A stretch of DNA of 64,000 nt. Origin: Pseudomonadota bacterium (lineage in GTDB: Bacteria > Pseudomonadota > Alphaproteobacteria > Micropepsales > Micropepsaceae). The DNA lies in NCBI GenBank assembly GCA_021804785.1, contig JAJZGY010000001.1, positions 1-64,000 on the forward strand. Direction: 5' to 3'. Below the pieces are notes generated by a model that was not told the origin of the DNA, ran no database searches, and saw nothing but the letters and a program-made list of their open reading frames with translations. Made by a program: the position numbers and the translations under genes. This document shows positions 49,395 to 58,415 of this stretch, in pieces (within the stretch, counting starts at the first letter, position 1; each line of letters opens with the position of its first letter).

Positions 49395-49981
49395 ACCTCT
49401 GCGAGGCGGGCGCAGGCGTCGTGCCGATGACAGCGGACGAGGTGGTCGTTGACCATGCCGATCGCCTGGGCAAAGGCATAGACGATGACTGGTCCGCAGA
49501 AATTGAAGCCGCGCTGTTTCAGCTCTCGGGCAAGAGCCTCGCTCATGGGGTTTTGAGCCGGAATGTCGGCAAGACGGCGATAGCGATGCTGAACTGGCTT
49601 GCCGTCTACATGTTTCCAGATAAGTTCGGAAAAGCCCCCCGGCTCCTTTTCTTCAATCTCAAGCCAAAGGCGGGCAGCCTTGATTGCGGCATTGATCTTC
49701 GCCTTGCTGCGAATGATCCCGGCATCTTGTAACAGCTGTTCGACTTTGCGCTGTTCATATCGGGCGATGCGGTGAGGATCGAACCCGTCAAAGGCGCTGC
49801 GGAAATTATCCCGTTTGCGCAGTATTGTGATCCACGCCAGTCCGGCCTGAAACCCGTCCAGAACAAGCTTCTCATAAAGCGCACGTGCATCGAACTCGGG
49901 AACGCCCCACTCCTGATCGTGATAGGCGATATAAATTGGTTCTTTCTCCGACCATGCACAGCGAACAAGAGCATCCGTCAT
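49391..49981 (-). CDS. tag: DNA-3-methyladenine glycosylase I
   Basis: This 196-aa enzyme removes 3-methyladenine from alkylated DNA. The N-terminal RCAWSEKEPIYIAYHDQEWG, the FQAGLAWITILRKR helix-hairpin region, and the C-terminal VNDHLVRCHRHDAC complete the zinc 'snap' Cys-His-His-Cys of the Tag family. Start ATG at 49981 is preferred to the upstream GTG. It is convergent with the PPOX gene. Confidence 0.95.
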   Translation of the reverse strand: MTDALVRCAWSEKEPIYIAYHDQEWGVPEFDARALYEKLVLDGFQAGLAWITILRKRDNFRSAFDGFDPHRIARYEQRKVEQLLQDAGIIRSKAKINAAIKAARLWLEIEEKEPGGFSELIWKHVDGKPVQHRYRRLADIPAQNPMSEALARELKQRGFNFCGPVIVYAFAQAIGMVNDHLVRCHRHDACARLAEV

Positions 49982-50234
49982 GCTGCGCACACCTGATAGA
50001 AAGATACTACCAAGAGGTTCGCAGCTTTGGCTATCCGCTCTATGAAGCGCAGCTGATATTCACACGTCATGCTGACGACACTGCTGCACTGGACGCGATG
50101 GGAGCAGGAGCCCCGCCTCGAGCGTAGTGCCCGTTGCCCAGCTTTCAGTCCAGCTTTGATCAAGGCCTGCGGGTAAGGCATTCCGTTTATCCCAATGTCC
50201 GGCCACTGCAAGCTTGAAGGATTGAGGACGCAGG

Positions 50235-51041
50235 TCAAGCAAAAAGCCAGGTAGGTCTTGCCAACCTCAGTTCAACGCCTGCAGCAGTGAGCACGCCGGT
50301 GGCCGTCTCTTCCAGTCGGTCGAGACGAATGAGCGCGAAGCCATCGCGGCCGGTCACAGAGATAAGTTCACCGATGGTTTTTTCTCCGGCCGTGACCGCG
50401 GTTCCAGCTGGCGGAAGGTCAGCGCCGGCCGAAACAGCCAGCAGACGCTTGCGGGCGGTGCCACGATGTTTCATCCGCGCAGTGAGTTCCTGCCCAACAT
50501 AGCAGCCTTTGGTGAAGCTGACGCCATGCAGTTGCTCAAGATCGCCATCCAGGGCGAACATGGCATCAATACCAAAATCCTCACCTTCAGGAACGCCGAG
50601 GGCGCGGCGATGGGCATGATAGGGCTCAAGCTGACCCACGCCCGGCGGGGTCTCCGCCTCGGCCACGATGGACCTGATCCCCAACTGCGGCAGGCGCGGA
50701 TCAGCAAAGGAAATTCCCGGAAGGGTTTCTCCCTGCCAGGCAGCGAGCACCTTCAGCTGGGGTCGCAACTCGATCTCGACCCTGGCGCGCAGTCTGTACA
50801 TAGTCAGCCTGCGAACCATCGCCTCGGCCCTGCTTCTTGGACAGTCCAGCAGCACAGCACCGTCGCCCTCAACGATCAGAAAGTCGAACAAGATCTTGCC
50901 CTGGGGCGTAAGGAGGGCCGCATAGAGCGCAGAGGCTGGTGAGAGCTGCTCCATGTCGTTGGTTATAAGCCCCTGCAGCAGGCTGCGGGCATCAGCCCCG
51001 GCGAGTGCAATGACAGATCGATCGTCAAGAAGCGCAATCAT
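50235..51041 (-). CDS. ygfZ: YgfZ/GcvT-like folate-binding protein
   Basis: The 268-aa protein is the tetrahydrofolate-dependent iron-sulfur cluster assembly factor YgfZ. The hallmark KGCYVGQELTAR lies at about residue 180, and an N-terminal GcvT-like fold has LLQGLITND and ALLTPQGKILFDFLI. It helps mature or repair [4Fe-4S] enzymes such as MiaB-type radical SAM proteins. The start at 51041 is used rather than the track start 12 codons earlier. Confidence 0.93.
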   Translation of the reverse strand: MIALLDDRSVIALAGADARSLLQGLITNDMEQLSPASALYAALLTPQGKILFDFLIVEGDGAVLLDCPRSRAEAMVRRLTMYRLRARVEIELRPQLKVLAAWQGETLPGISFADPRLPQLGIRSIVAEAETPPGVGQLEPYHAHRRALGVPEGEDFGIDAMFALDGDLEQLHGVSFTKGCYVGQELTARMKHRGTARKRLLAVSAGADLPPAGTAVTAGEKTIGELISVTGRDGFALIRLDRLEETATGVLTAAGVELRLARPTWLFA

Positions 51042-51111
51042 GGTGCAAGAGGTAATGCCTGCCGGCCCACTTGCCAAGCGTGCTTGACATCATCCTTCCA
51101 GCGCAGGATGC

Positions 51112-51870
51112 ATGAGTGCGAGCAAGCCAAGGGCCGTCCCTGTGCGTTACTCCGATCAATGGCAGCCGAGCAAGGTGCGGATTTCAGGTTCCGGTCGGCC
51201 CCGGGTGCCGGGGCGCCGCGGCGCTCTGGCGCCTGGTTCAACCGGTGTCGCCCTGATGCTCGCGCGCTGGTATGCGGGCATGTTGCCGCGGTATGCTCAT
51301 GGTACGCTCCTCGACCTTGGCTGCGGAGAGGTGCCATACTATGAGCTTTACCGTGCCCATGTCCGCGAAATCCTGTGCACTGATTGGACGAAATCGCTTC
51401 ACGCAACAACACATCTAGATTTTGTATCAGATCTCGAGACGCATGTGCCTCTCGCCGATGGTTCAGTCGACACCGTGATTCTGGCCGATGTGCTTGAGCA
51501 TGTTTATCAGCCCAAGCATGTGATTGCAGAAATCTTCCGTATACTGCGTCCTGGTGGGGTTGCCTTCATCCATGCGCCGCTGCTCTATGTTGTGCACGAA
51601 GCTCCCCATGATTACTTCCGCTATACCCAGTTTGGTATGAGCCGCATGGCCGAGGAGGCCGGCTTCACGATTGAAGCGCTCACACCTTTAGGTGGCAAGT
51701 TCATTGCACTTGCGGATGTTATGGGCAAAGTGCTGCAGGGTGCTAGTCTGATTGCGGGCGGGTTATGGGCCCGTGGGCTGCAACGCGTTGCGCTGGCGCT
51801 GTCCCGCGATCCACCTGTGAGCAAAAAATTTCCTATCGAAATTGCCGCCGTACTCAGGAGAGTTTCATGA
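51112..51870 (+). CDS. Class I SAM-dependent methyltransferase
   Basis: The 252-aa protein has motif I LLDLGCGEVPYYELY (about residue 67), motif II-like VDTVILADVLEHV and post-I ILRPGGVAFIHAPL, and a hydrophobic C-terminal helix (about 205-235). These are methyltransferase-11-type features, often seen in glycolipid or polyketide modification. AGGA lies 5 nt before the ATG. It overlaps the dihydroorotase gene by 4 bp (ATGA). Substrate unknown. Confidence 0.88.
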   Translation: MSASKPRAVPVRYSDQWQPSKVRISGSGRPRVPGRRGALAPGSTGVALMLARWYAGMLPRYAHGTLLDLGCGEVPYYELYRAHVREILCTDWTKSLHATTHLDFVSDLETHVPLADGSVDTVILADVLEHVYQPKHVIAEIFRILRPGGVAFIHAPLLYVVHEAPHDYFRYTQFGMSRMAEEAGFTIEALTPLGGKFIALADVMGKVLQGASLIAGGLWARGLQRVALALSRDPPVSKKFPIEIAAVLRRVS

Positions 51871-53210
51871 CCCATCGCTTTGACCTGATTATTGATGGTG
51901 GCATGGTGGCAACACCAGGTGGCATCGTCGCGGCAGACATTGGGGTTTCGGGTGGCCGTATTGCCCAGATTGGATCCCTAGGATCGTCGCAGGCAGTGAA
52001 CCGCTACAATGCGTCTGGACTGCATGTGCTGCCAGGTGTGATTGACAGTCAGTGTCACTTTCGCGAGCCGGGTAACGAACATAAGGAAGATCTCGAATCC
52101 GGCAGCCGCGCGGCCGTTCTTGGTGGTGTGACGGCGATTTTTGAGATGCCCAACACCAACCCGCCCACAACCACGCGTGCGGCCCTTGACGACAAGCTCT
52201 CTCGAGCCCGCGAACGCATGCATTGTGATTATGCATTCTATGTTGGCGCTTCACCGGCCAATATCGGGGCGCTATCGGCGCTGGAGCAGGTCCCAGGAAC
52301 TGCCGGCGTAAAAGCTTTTCTGGGGTCCTCGACCGGAACGCTTTTGCTCGATCGTGATGAAGATATTTTGGCGGCTCTAAAGGCTGGCCACCGGCGCATG
52401 GCGGTTCATTCAGAAGATGAGGCTCGCCTAAATGAGCGCAAATCCCTGCGCGTTCCCGGCGATCCGCGTTCGCATCCGCTTTGGCGCGACGTTGAGGTTG
52501 CCCGCCGCTGTACGGAGCGCGTACTCGACCTTGCGCGCAAGGCGGGACGACGTGTGCACATTCTTCATGTAACCACTGAAGAAGAGATAGAGCTACTCGC
52601 ACAGGCACGCGATGTTGCCACTGTGGAGACGACGCCTCAGCATCTCACTCTGTCGGCACCGGAGTGCTATGAGCGTCTCGGTACCTACGCTCAGATGAAT
52701 CCGCCCATACGCGAGTCCCGGCACCGAGACGCACTGTGGCGCGCCGTAGAGCAGGGCGTCGTGGATGTTATTGGCTCCGATCACGCACCCCATACGCGGG
52801 CCGAAAAGGATAAGTCCTATCCCGACACGCCGTCTGGCATGCCGGGGGTACAGACCCTAGTCACGATCCTTTTGAACCACGTTAATGCCGGACGGTTGTC
52901 GCTGGAGCGATTCGTTGACATCACCAGCACCGGCGCGGCCCGCACTTTTGGCATTGTCGGCAAGGGCCGGATCGTACGCGGCTACGATGCGGACTTTACC
53001 ATCGTTGACCTCAAGGCGAAGAAGCGGATTGAGAATTCGTGGATTGCAAGCAAATGCGGCTGGACGCCGTTTGACGGGATGCAAACAACCGGCTGGGCAG
53101 TCGCCACCATCATTCGCGGCCAGACCGTCATGCGCGATGGGGCGCTGCAGCTTTCTGGCGCAGGAGCCCCGGTCCGCTTCCTTGAGACGCTGGAACCTCA
53201 AGGCACGTAG
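51867..53210 (+). CDS. pyrC: Dihydroorotase (class I, amidohydrolase superfamily)
   Basis: The 447-aa enzyme has the amidohydrolase order: DSQCHFREPGNEHKEDLESG (residues 60-79), GVKAFLGSSTG with the bridging Lys, AVHSEDEARLNE, VHILHVTTEEE and IGSDHAPHTRAEKD with the catalytic Asp. It would interconvert carbamoyl-aspartate and dihydroorotate in pyrimidine synthesis. The usual first metal His of HxH is Gln62 (QCH), a variation I believe is shared by an alphaproteobacterial branch. The start at 51867 has AGGAG upstream and overlaps the methyltransferase stop. Confidence 0.86.
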   Translation: MTHRFDLIIDGGMVATPGGIVAADIGVSGGRIAQIGSLGSSQAVNRYNASGLHVLPGVIDSQCHFREPGNEHKEDLESGSRAAVLGGVTAIFEMPNTNPPTTTRAALDDKLSRARERMHCDYAFYVGASPANIGALSALEQVPGTAGVKAFLGSSTGTLLLDRDEDILAALKAGHRRMAVHSEDEARLNERKSLRVPGDPRSHPLWRDVEVARRCTERVLDLARKAGRRVHILHVTTEEEIELLAQARDVATVETTPQHLTLSAPECYERLGTYAQMNPPIRESRHRDALWRAVEQGVVDVIGSDHAPHTRAEKDKSYPDTPSGMPGVQTLVTILLNHVNAGRLSLERFVDITSTGAARTFGIVGKGRIVRGYDADFTIVDLKAKKRIENSWIASKCGWTPFDGMQTTGWAVATIIRGQTVMRDGALQLSGAGAPVRFLETLEPQGT

Positions 53211-53234
53211 CAGCGCAGATACGTATTGGACGTT

Positions 53235-53498
53235 TTAGTTCAGAGAATATTCGCCGTCTGCAAGTTTGAGTTCTCCGGGGCCTATCAAACCTCTTGCGGC
53301 GACGCGTACCGAGTGCAATTTGCCGTCGATGTGGCCGCACCAGAAATGAAGAAATCTGTTGAGGACCGGAAATTTGGGCGCCTGGTCGAATTCCTGCCAG
53401 ATGAAGCTTTGCAACACGGCTGGATGATCCGGCATGTGATAGAGGATCTCTGCGGTCGTCAGACTGTAACCGCGTAAGGACCTTTCGAATGTACGCAT
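53235..53498 (-). CDS. usg: Usg family protein
   Basis: The 87-aa protein matches the alphaproteobacterial Usg family (named for lying upstream of trpF in Caulobacter): GYSLTTAEILYHMPDHPAVLQ, then FIWQEFDQAPKFP, FLHFWCGHIDGKLHSVRVA and IGPGELKLADGE. Function unknown. ATG at 53498 has GAGG 5 nt upstream; the track start is a GTG two codons earlier. It is convergent with the dihydroorotase (24-bp gap) and no trpF is seen here. The plus-strand ORF 53226..53477 is its shadow. Confidence 0.9.
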   Translation of the reverse strand: MRTFERSLRGYSLTTAEILYHMPDHPAVLQSFIWQEFDQAPKFPVLNRFLHFWCGHIDGKLHSVRVAARGLIGPGELKLADGEYSLN

Positions 53499-53728
53499 CG
53501 ACACCTCGCAGTTTGCTTGCGGCCGATGGCTTCATGCATCGGCGCGCTTATTTCAATCATGCCCCGATTTGTGTAACTAAATGCTTGCCCGACAGAGCCG
53601 CGGCTGTCGAGACTTGACAGACGCAAAAGAACGCCGAAAAGGCCGATTCAGACTGTATCTTGACCTACGCGGTAAATTGCGTTGCCCTGCCGATGACGAT
53701 TTAGCAGCACTCGGACAAAGGAAGTGCC

Positions 53729-54721
53729 ATGAGTGACAAATTCCGCGCCCTCTTGATCGAAAAAACCGGGGATACGCAGAGCGTATCGGAACGGGAGCTG
53801 AGCCGCAGCGAGCTCATGGACGGAGATGTTACGGTTTTGGTGTCGCACTCGACCGTGAACTACAAAGATGGCCTCGCGCTGAGTGGGCGCTCGCCGGTGG
53901 TACGTCGTTTCCCCATGATTCCCGGGATCGATCTGGCAGGAACCGTGGAAAGCTCAAGCCATCCGCGGTTTCACGCCGGCGACAAAGTGCTCCTCAATGG
54001 TTTTGGTCTGGGTGAGACGCATTATGGTGGCTATAGCCAGGTGGCACGGGTCCGTGGGGAGTGGCTCGTCAAGCTGCCGCAGGCCTTCACCCCGGCCCAG
54101 GCCATGGCAATCGGAACCGCGGGTTATACCGCCATGCTGTCGCTTTTGGCCCTGGAGGATGCCGGCATCCGTCCACAGATGGGACCGGTGCTGGTCACCG
54201 GGGCGACGGGCGGAGTGGGCTCCGTTGCGGTGGCATTACTGGCAGCAAGTGGCTTTGAGGTACATGCGGTTACCGGTAAGGCCAAGGAAGAGGGCTATCT
54301 GCGCGGCCTCGGCGCCCAGGTGATCCTGCCGCGCGAGGAGCTTTCGGGCCCACCCCGCCCGCTGGCCAAGGAGCGTTGGGCTGCTGCCATCGACAGCGTT
54401 GGGTCCTCGACTCTCGCCAATGTCCTGGCATCGATTCGTTACGGAGGGGCGGTCGCTGCCTGCGGTCTGGCCCAAGGTATGGATCTGCCGACCTCGGTTG
54501 CCCCCTTTATCCTGCGCGGCATTTCGCTCCATGGCATCGAATCGGTGCACATGGCGATGGCACGCCGCGAGCTGGCCTGGAAGCGCTTGGCCGAGGATCT
54601 GGATCGAGCCAAACTCGACGCCATGACCCGGAATATTGGTCTTGGCGACGTCGTGACGGCAGGTAACGAGATCCTGGCCGGTCAGGTGCGCGGCCGCGTC
54701 GTAGTCCAGCTGGCCGCGTAA
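53729..54721 (+). CDS. acuI: Acrylyl-CoA reductase (AcuI/YhdH-type) medium-chain oxidoreductase
   Basis: The 330-aa MDR-superfamily protein lacks the zinc ligands of alcohol dehydrogenases. It has STVNYKDGLALSGRSPV near the N-terminus, PGIDLAGTV, the NADPH fold VLVTGATGGVGSVAVALLAASGF and the AIDSVGSSTLANVLASIRYGG segment typical of the AcuI/YhdH group. These reduce acrylyl-CoA to propionyl-CoA with NADPH, a step in acrylate/DMSP or 3-hydroxypropionate metabolism and in detoxifying acrylyl-CoA. AAGGAAG precedes the ATG. Confidence 0.88.
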   Translation: MSDKFRALLIEKTGDTQSVSERELSRSELMDGDVTVLVSHSTVNYKDGLALSGRSPVVRRFPMIPGIDLAGTVESSSHPRFHAGDKVLLNGFGLGETHYGGYSQVARVRGEWLVKLPQAFTPAQAMAIGTAGYTAMLSLLALEDAGIRPQMGPVLVTGATGGVGSVAVALLAASGFEVHAVTGKAKEEGYLRGLGAQVILPREELSGPPRPLAKERWAAAIDSVGSSTLANVLASIRYGGAVAACGLAQGMDLPTSVAPFILRGISLHGIESVHMAMARRELAWKRLAEDLDRAKLDAMTRNIGLGDVVTAGNEILAGQVRGRVVVQLAA

Positions 54722-54752
54722 GGCAGCGGGCGGCAGGGGAGCGGCACTAGGA

Positions 54753-55409
54753 ATGGATTTTCTTGTCCTTATTGGCTCAGGGATTTTGATTGGGCTGATC
54801 CTTGCTGCTCCGGTAGGGCCGGTGAACCTCATTTGCATTCGCAGAGCTTTGCAATATGGGCCGGTCAACGGCTTCGTTTCCGGCCTTGGCGCGGCGATGG
54901 GGGATGGCTTTTTTGCGGCCATTTCCGCCTTCGGCGTGACTGTAGTGGCGCGGCTAATCGAGGGCTTTTCCACACCTCTGCAAGTGGGCGGCGGTGTCTT
55001 GCTGCTGGCCTTCGGTCTTCACACCTATTTGTCCCAGCCACTGGCGTCCAAGGATGACGACCAGTCTGTCCCGCGCGAGGCGGCGCTTCCGTCCTCTCTG
55101 GTGCGTGCCATGGCATCGACCTTTGCCCTGACCGTAACCAACCCGGCAACTCTCTTCGGTGTTGCGGCCTTGTTTGCGAGCCTCGGTGGACTAGCCGGAG
55201 AGGGTGCGAGCTATCTTGATGCCGCCGTGGTGGTGGGCGGGGTGCTGGCCGGCTCAACGCTTTGGTGGTTTACGTTAACCGCCATTATCGGGCTGTTTCA
55301 TGCCCGCATTGATGGGCGCGTGATGCGCATTATCAACCGAGCCAGTGGCTTTGCGGTTGCGAGCTTCGGCTTTGGGGTTCTCGTTCATCTTCTGTGGAAG
55401 TTGCTTTAG
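54753..55409 (+). CDS. LysE family translocator
   Basis: The 218-aa inner-membrane protein has about six transmembrane helices and the family motif APVGPVNLICIRRALQYG (residues 19-36), where small amino acid exporters of the LysE/RhtB family carry GPxxxxxxxxxxxxG. A second half-repeat is TNPATLFGVAALFA. It probably exports an amino acid or related compound. It follows acuI by 31 bp on the same strand. Confidence 0.87.
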   Translation: MDFLVLIGSGILIGLILAAPVGPVNLICIRRALQYGPVNGFVSGLGAAMGDGFFAAISAFGVTVVARLIEGFSTPLQVGGGVLLLAFGLHTYLSQPLASKDDDQSVPREAALPSSLVRAMASTFALTVTNPATLFGVAALFASLGGLAGEGASYLDAAVVVGGVLAGSTLWWFTLTAIIGLFHARIDGRVMRIINRASGFAVASFGFGVLVHLLWKLL

Positions 55410-56071
55410 ATAAGATCGCAAAATCGTCGCCGGCGACACGCGCTAGCACGAACCGGGACACAGATGCAGGCAGAGACGTCCCTCAGCGCTGCGTGGCTCA
55501 AACGGTATCAACCGCCTCCAAATTCGGAGGCCAGTTCAGTCTCTTCATCCTACTCCACGGCCTCATAATGATGGGCAGCGGCAATGCGTTCATAAACAAA
55601 GTCAACGTGGCGAAAATCTCTCTTGCGGATATAGCGTGGGGAGGTCTTTTGGCAGGCGCGTAGGTGAGGGGAAGGCCAATGGCAAAATGTGTCGGGCGGC
55701 AAGGCACGATGCAGTTGAGCGCGTGACCCGGGGGCTCTTCGGCACTGTTCCTAAGATGTCGGATATGACGCTCAATGACACGCTCAAGGATAGGGCGGTG
55801 CGAGCCAATGTATGTGGTTCGCTCGCAAAGTTCCTAACCGAGGATCTTTTTGGACCGCGAGGGAAGTAACCTGGTTCGCGCGCGTTCGCCGCGTCGATCT
55901 TTGGCGTGACAAAACTCGGACACCGCCAGCGATGGAGATCCAAAAGAATTGCATTAGACATCAGTTCTCTGTCCTCCTCGATGCGAACGAGCTGCGGACC
56001 TTGCCTCTATGGTTTGCATTTTTGAGGTGTTGCATACACTCTGTCTACGCATTTGCGTAGAGGGGTAGCAG
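55410..56071. other. Unexplained 660-bp gap with gene debris and inverted repeats
   Basis: None of the track ORFs here is convincing. Features seen: a GCCTCC-AAATTC-GGAGGC hairpin (55514-55531), likely ending the LysE transcript; a stop-free minus-strand stretch of about 66 codons (55550-55750) without a start, whose translation (containing RKRDFRHVDFVYERIAAAHH) has protein-like composition and may be the tail of a dead gene; and an 18-bp palindrome before the next gene. Base composition is lower in GC towards the right end. Confidence 0.5.
56044..56061 (+). promoter_or_regulatory. 18-bp palindrome overlapping the ribosome binding site of the Tat-exported protein gene
   Basis: TCTACGCA-TT-TGCGTAGA is perfectly symmetrical with 8-bp arms. 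Its right arm ends in the first bases of AGAGGGG, the ribosome binding site for GTG at 56072. It could be an operator or an RNA hairpin that hides the ribosome site. Confidence 0.45.
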
Positions 56072-56815
56072 GTGGCAGGCGAGGAACAATCAGACAACGA
56101 AATATACACGCGGACCGGTACTGAACCAGACAACCGTTTGGAACGACGCATGGTGATGCTGGGAACCGCCGGCCTCGTGGCCGCCGCAACCGCAGGAGCT
56201 GCGCAGGCGACGACTGCACCAACGGGTTCTAAGACTCGGCGCTGGCAGCCACAGTTCGAGGGCGCAGATCGCTGGCTCGATCTGCCAAACACCCAACACC
56301 GTATGGTGTTTGACGTGCTTACGCCCAAAGGGACGATGGCAGCGCTCGAATTTGCCGATAATTTTTTTGCAACCAATCTCTCGGCCTATAGTCTGCACCC
56401 CAGTGCGCTCGGCGTAGTCATTGTACTACGGCATATGGCGACGCCATTTGGATATAATGACCGCATCTGGACAAAATATGGCACCGCATTCGCGGAGAAG
56501 CTTCAATTGGACGCAAAGACTGCGATCGAAGCTGTACACGGCAATCCGTTCAACGCGGCGCCATCCTCAGCGGCAGAGAAGAACCAGGCACCAACGTTGC
56601 AATCCCTTGCGCATAAGGGGACCCGTTTTGCGATCTGCGGCATGGCCACCGCGGGGATCGCAGGTATGGTGGCAAAGTTCGTTGGTGGCAATGCCGAGCA
56701 GATTCACCACGAGTTCGCGACAAACCTTATCGACAGGGCACTCATGGTCCCGGCCGGAATCGTTGCCGTCAATCGGGCACAGGAGCATGGCTATTCGCTG
56801 GCTTATGTAGGTTAG
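56072..56815 (+). CDS. Tat-exported DsrE-like hypothetical protein
   Basis: The 247-aa protein has a twin-arginine segment (ERRMVMLGTAGLVAAATAGAAQA, about residues 24-46), so it is probably exported folded. The rest resembles exported DsrE/DsrF-like proteins: NTQHRMVFDVLTPKG, a Rossmann-like middle with LGVVIVLRHMATPFGYND, and the closing MVPAGIVAVNRAQEHGYSLAYV. Function unknown; sulfur-related handling is only inferred from the fold. The start codon is GTG at 56072, with AGAGGGG about 6 nt upstream inside a palindrome. Confidence 0.72.
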   Translation: MAGEEQSDNEIYTRTGTEPDNRLERRMVMLGTAGLVAAATAGAAQATTAPTGSKTRRWQPQFEGADRWLDLPNTQHRMVFDVLTPKGTMAALEFADNFFATNLSAYSLHPSALGVVIVLRHMATPFGYNDRIWTKYGTAFAEKLQLDAKTAIEAVHGNPFNAAPSSAAEKNQAPTLQSLAHKGTRFAICGMATAGIAGMVAKFVGGNAEQIHHEFATNLIDRALMVPAGIVAVNRAQEHGYSLAYVG

Positions 56816-56828
56816 GGTCTGGTTCTAA

Positions 56829-57470
56829 CTAATGCGCGTGGTGTCGTGACTGGCTGCGTACAATCGCGATCAGCTTTTGCAAATCTGCAAAATCAATGGC
56901 ACCCGGGACGAATAGGTCTCCCACGAGCAGTCCCGGCGTACCCTGAAGCCCAAGCCCCCGGGCTTCCGCACGAATGCGGGCGAGCGTGCCATTGATCGCG
57001 GCGTCATGGGCCCGCAGGTCGGTGTCTAAACGCTTGAGACTGATGCCGGCCTGGCGCAACGCCTGGCGAACTTGCGGCACGCTACTCAGACGATCCGGGG
57101 TAGAGAGGAGTGCCTGGTGGGCAATGAGATACTTGCCCTGATACTGTGCCGCCAGTGCCGCCCGCGCGGCATAGGTTGAGACTGGCCCGAAGATTGGCCA
57201 GTCCTTGAACAAAACTCTTACGTCTGAATCAGTCTTGACCAAACGCTGAAAGTCCGGCGCCATCACCCGACAATAAGGACAGTTGTAGTCCATATATTCG
57301 ACCAGGATGATGCTGGCTCGCGCTGAACCAAGCCCCGGCATCTGGGGTGGAGCGAGAATTTGCGCCATCCCGGCTGCACTCACTTCTGCCACGGCCTGAC
57401 GCCGTCCGGCAGCTCCTGCCGGCGCCGTCAAAACCATGATGCCTAAAAGAAGTGAAGCCAGAACGCGCAC
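56829..57470 (-). CDS. DsbA-family thioredoxin-fold protein, exported (GTG start)
   Basis: The 213-aa protein starts with a signal peptide (RVLASLLLGIMVLTAPAGAAG) and has a thioredoxin fold with CPYC in VEYMDYNCPYCRVMAPDF, an inserted helical domain and the cis-Pro loop GTPGLLVGDLFVPGAIDF. It resembles BdbD/ScsC-type thiol oxidoreductases that make or isomerise disulfides in the periplasm. The track start (57548) is doubtful: GGAGGAG lies right before GTG at 57470, where the signal peptide begins. It is convergent with the DsrE-like gene (13-bp gap). Confidence 0.88.
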   Translation of the reverse strand: MRVLASLLLGIMVLTAPAGAAGRRQAVAEVSAAGMAQILAPPQMPGLGSARASIILVEYMDYNCPYCRVMAPDFQRLVKTDSDVRVLFKDWPIFGPVSTYAARAALAAQYQGKYLIAHQALLSTPDRLSSVPQVRQALRQAGISLKRLDTDLRAHDAAINGTLARIRAEARGLGLQGTPGLLVGDLFVPGAIDFADLQKLIAIVRSQSRHHAH

Positions 57471-57556
57471 AAAACTCCTCCGATCCCGGATGTGGATCTC
57501 CACCGGGTATGACAAAGCCTGGGGGCGACCACCGCGGACCCGCATCATGAATAAAA

Positions 57557-58333
57557 TCAGAACACGACGTAGCCGCCGTCGATCACGAAAGTGTCAGCGG
57601 TGTGATAGCGCGAGGCGTCTGAGGCAAGATAGACCGCAATACCGGAAAAATCCTCCGGTTGTCCCCACCGGCGCATGGGAACACGCGGTATAACCTTTTC
57701 GGAAAAAACAGGATTGTTCTGGGCACCTTCGGTCATTTCGGTGGCGATCCAGCCCGGTGCAATCGAGTTGACCCGGATGCCGTAGCGCGCCAGTTCGACG
57801 GCAAGAGCCCGTACCATGGACAGGACGGCGCCCTTGGAGGCGCCATAGGCGGCATTTCGGGCGGCGCCCTCGATACCGGCTGTCGAGGCCACCGCGATCA
57901 TGGATCCACCTGGATCGCCCGCTTTGGCACGCGCTGTCATGTGACGGGCAGCTTCACGAAAGGTCCAGAACACCCCGTCCTCATTGACCGCATGGACCTT
58001 GCGGAAAAGCTCTGTGGTCATCTCGGTGATCGGAGCGCCACCACCGATGCCGGCATTGGCTATAACACAATCTATGCGGCCGAAGTTCGCCACCGCGGCT
58101 TGCATGCCGGCACAGACCTCATTTTCCTTGGAAACATCAACCCGTCGCGCATTGACCTTGCGTCCGTAGCTGCGAAGCTTCTCAAGGGCTGTGGCGTTTT
58201 TGGCCTCATTGAGGCCCCAGATCTCGACATCTGCGCCAGCGGCTGCCAGCCCTTCTGCCATCCCAAGTCCGATCCCGCCATTGCCACCGGTCACGAGCGC
58301 ACATTTGCCGCTCAAATCAAATGCCTTGAACAT
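57557..58333 (-). CDS. SDR family NAD(P)-dependent oxidoreductase
   Basis: The 258-aa classical short-chain dehydrogenase has the coenzyme loop TGGNGGIGLG, the NAG motif (VIANAGIGGG), the catalytic Ser in SMIAVASTAG, YxxxK in AAYGASKGAV and the RVNSIAPGWI strand. It resembles gluconate 5-dehydrogenase or 3-ketoacyl-ACP-reductase-like SDRs; the substrate is unknown. It is upstream of the DsbA-like gene on the same strand. Confidence 0.91.
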   Translation of the reverse strand: MFKAFDLSGKCALVTGGNGGIGLGMAEGLAAAGADVEIWGLNEAKNATALEKLRSYGRKVNARRVDVSKENEVCAGMQAAVANFGRIDCVIANAGIGGGAPITEMTTELFRKVHAVNEDGVFWTFREAARHMTARAKAGDPGGSMIAVASTAGIEGAARNAAYGASKGAVLSMVRALAVELARYGIRVNSIAPGWIATEMTEGAQNNPVFSEKVIPRVPMRRWGQPEDFSGIAVYLASDASRYHTADTFVIDGGYVVF

Positions 58334-58415
58334 GGTTCCTCTCCAATGCGTCTGGAAGTGAAGCTAGTGGGGCTTGTGGCTGTCGTCCAGCGCGCCAAAC
58401 TGCAGCCCGAGGCAT

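Noticed and set aside
53226-53477. Plus-strand ORF of 83 aa
   Set aside because: It lies opposite usg, whose minus-strand protein matches a known family almost end to end.
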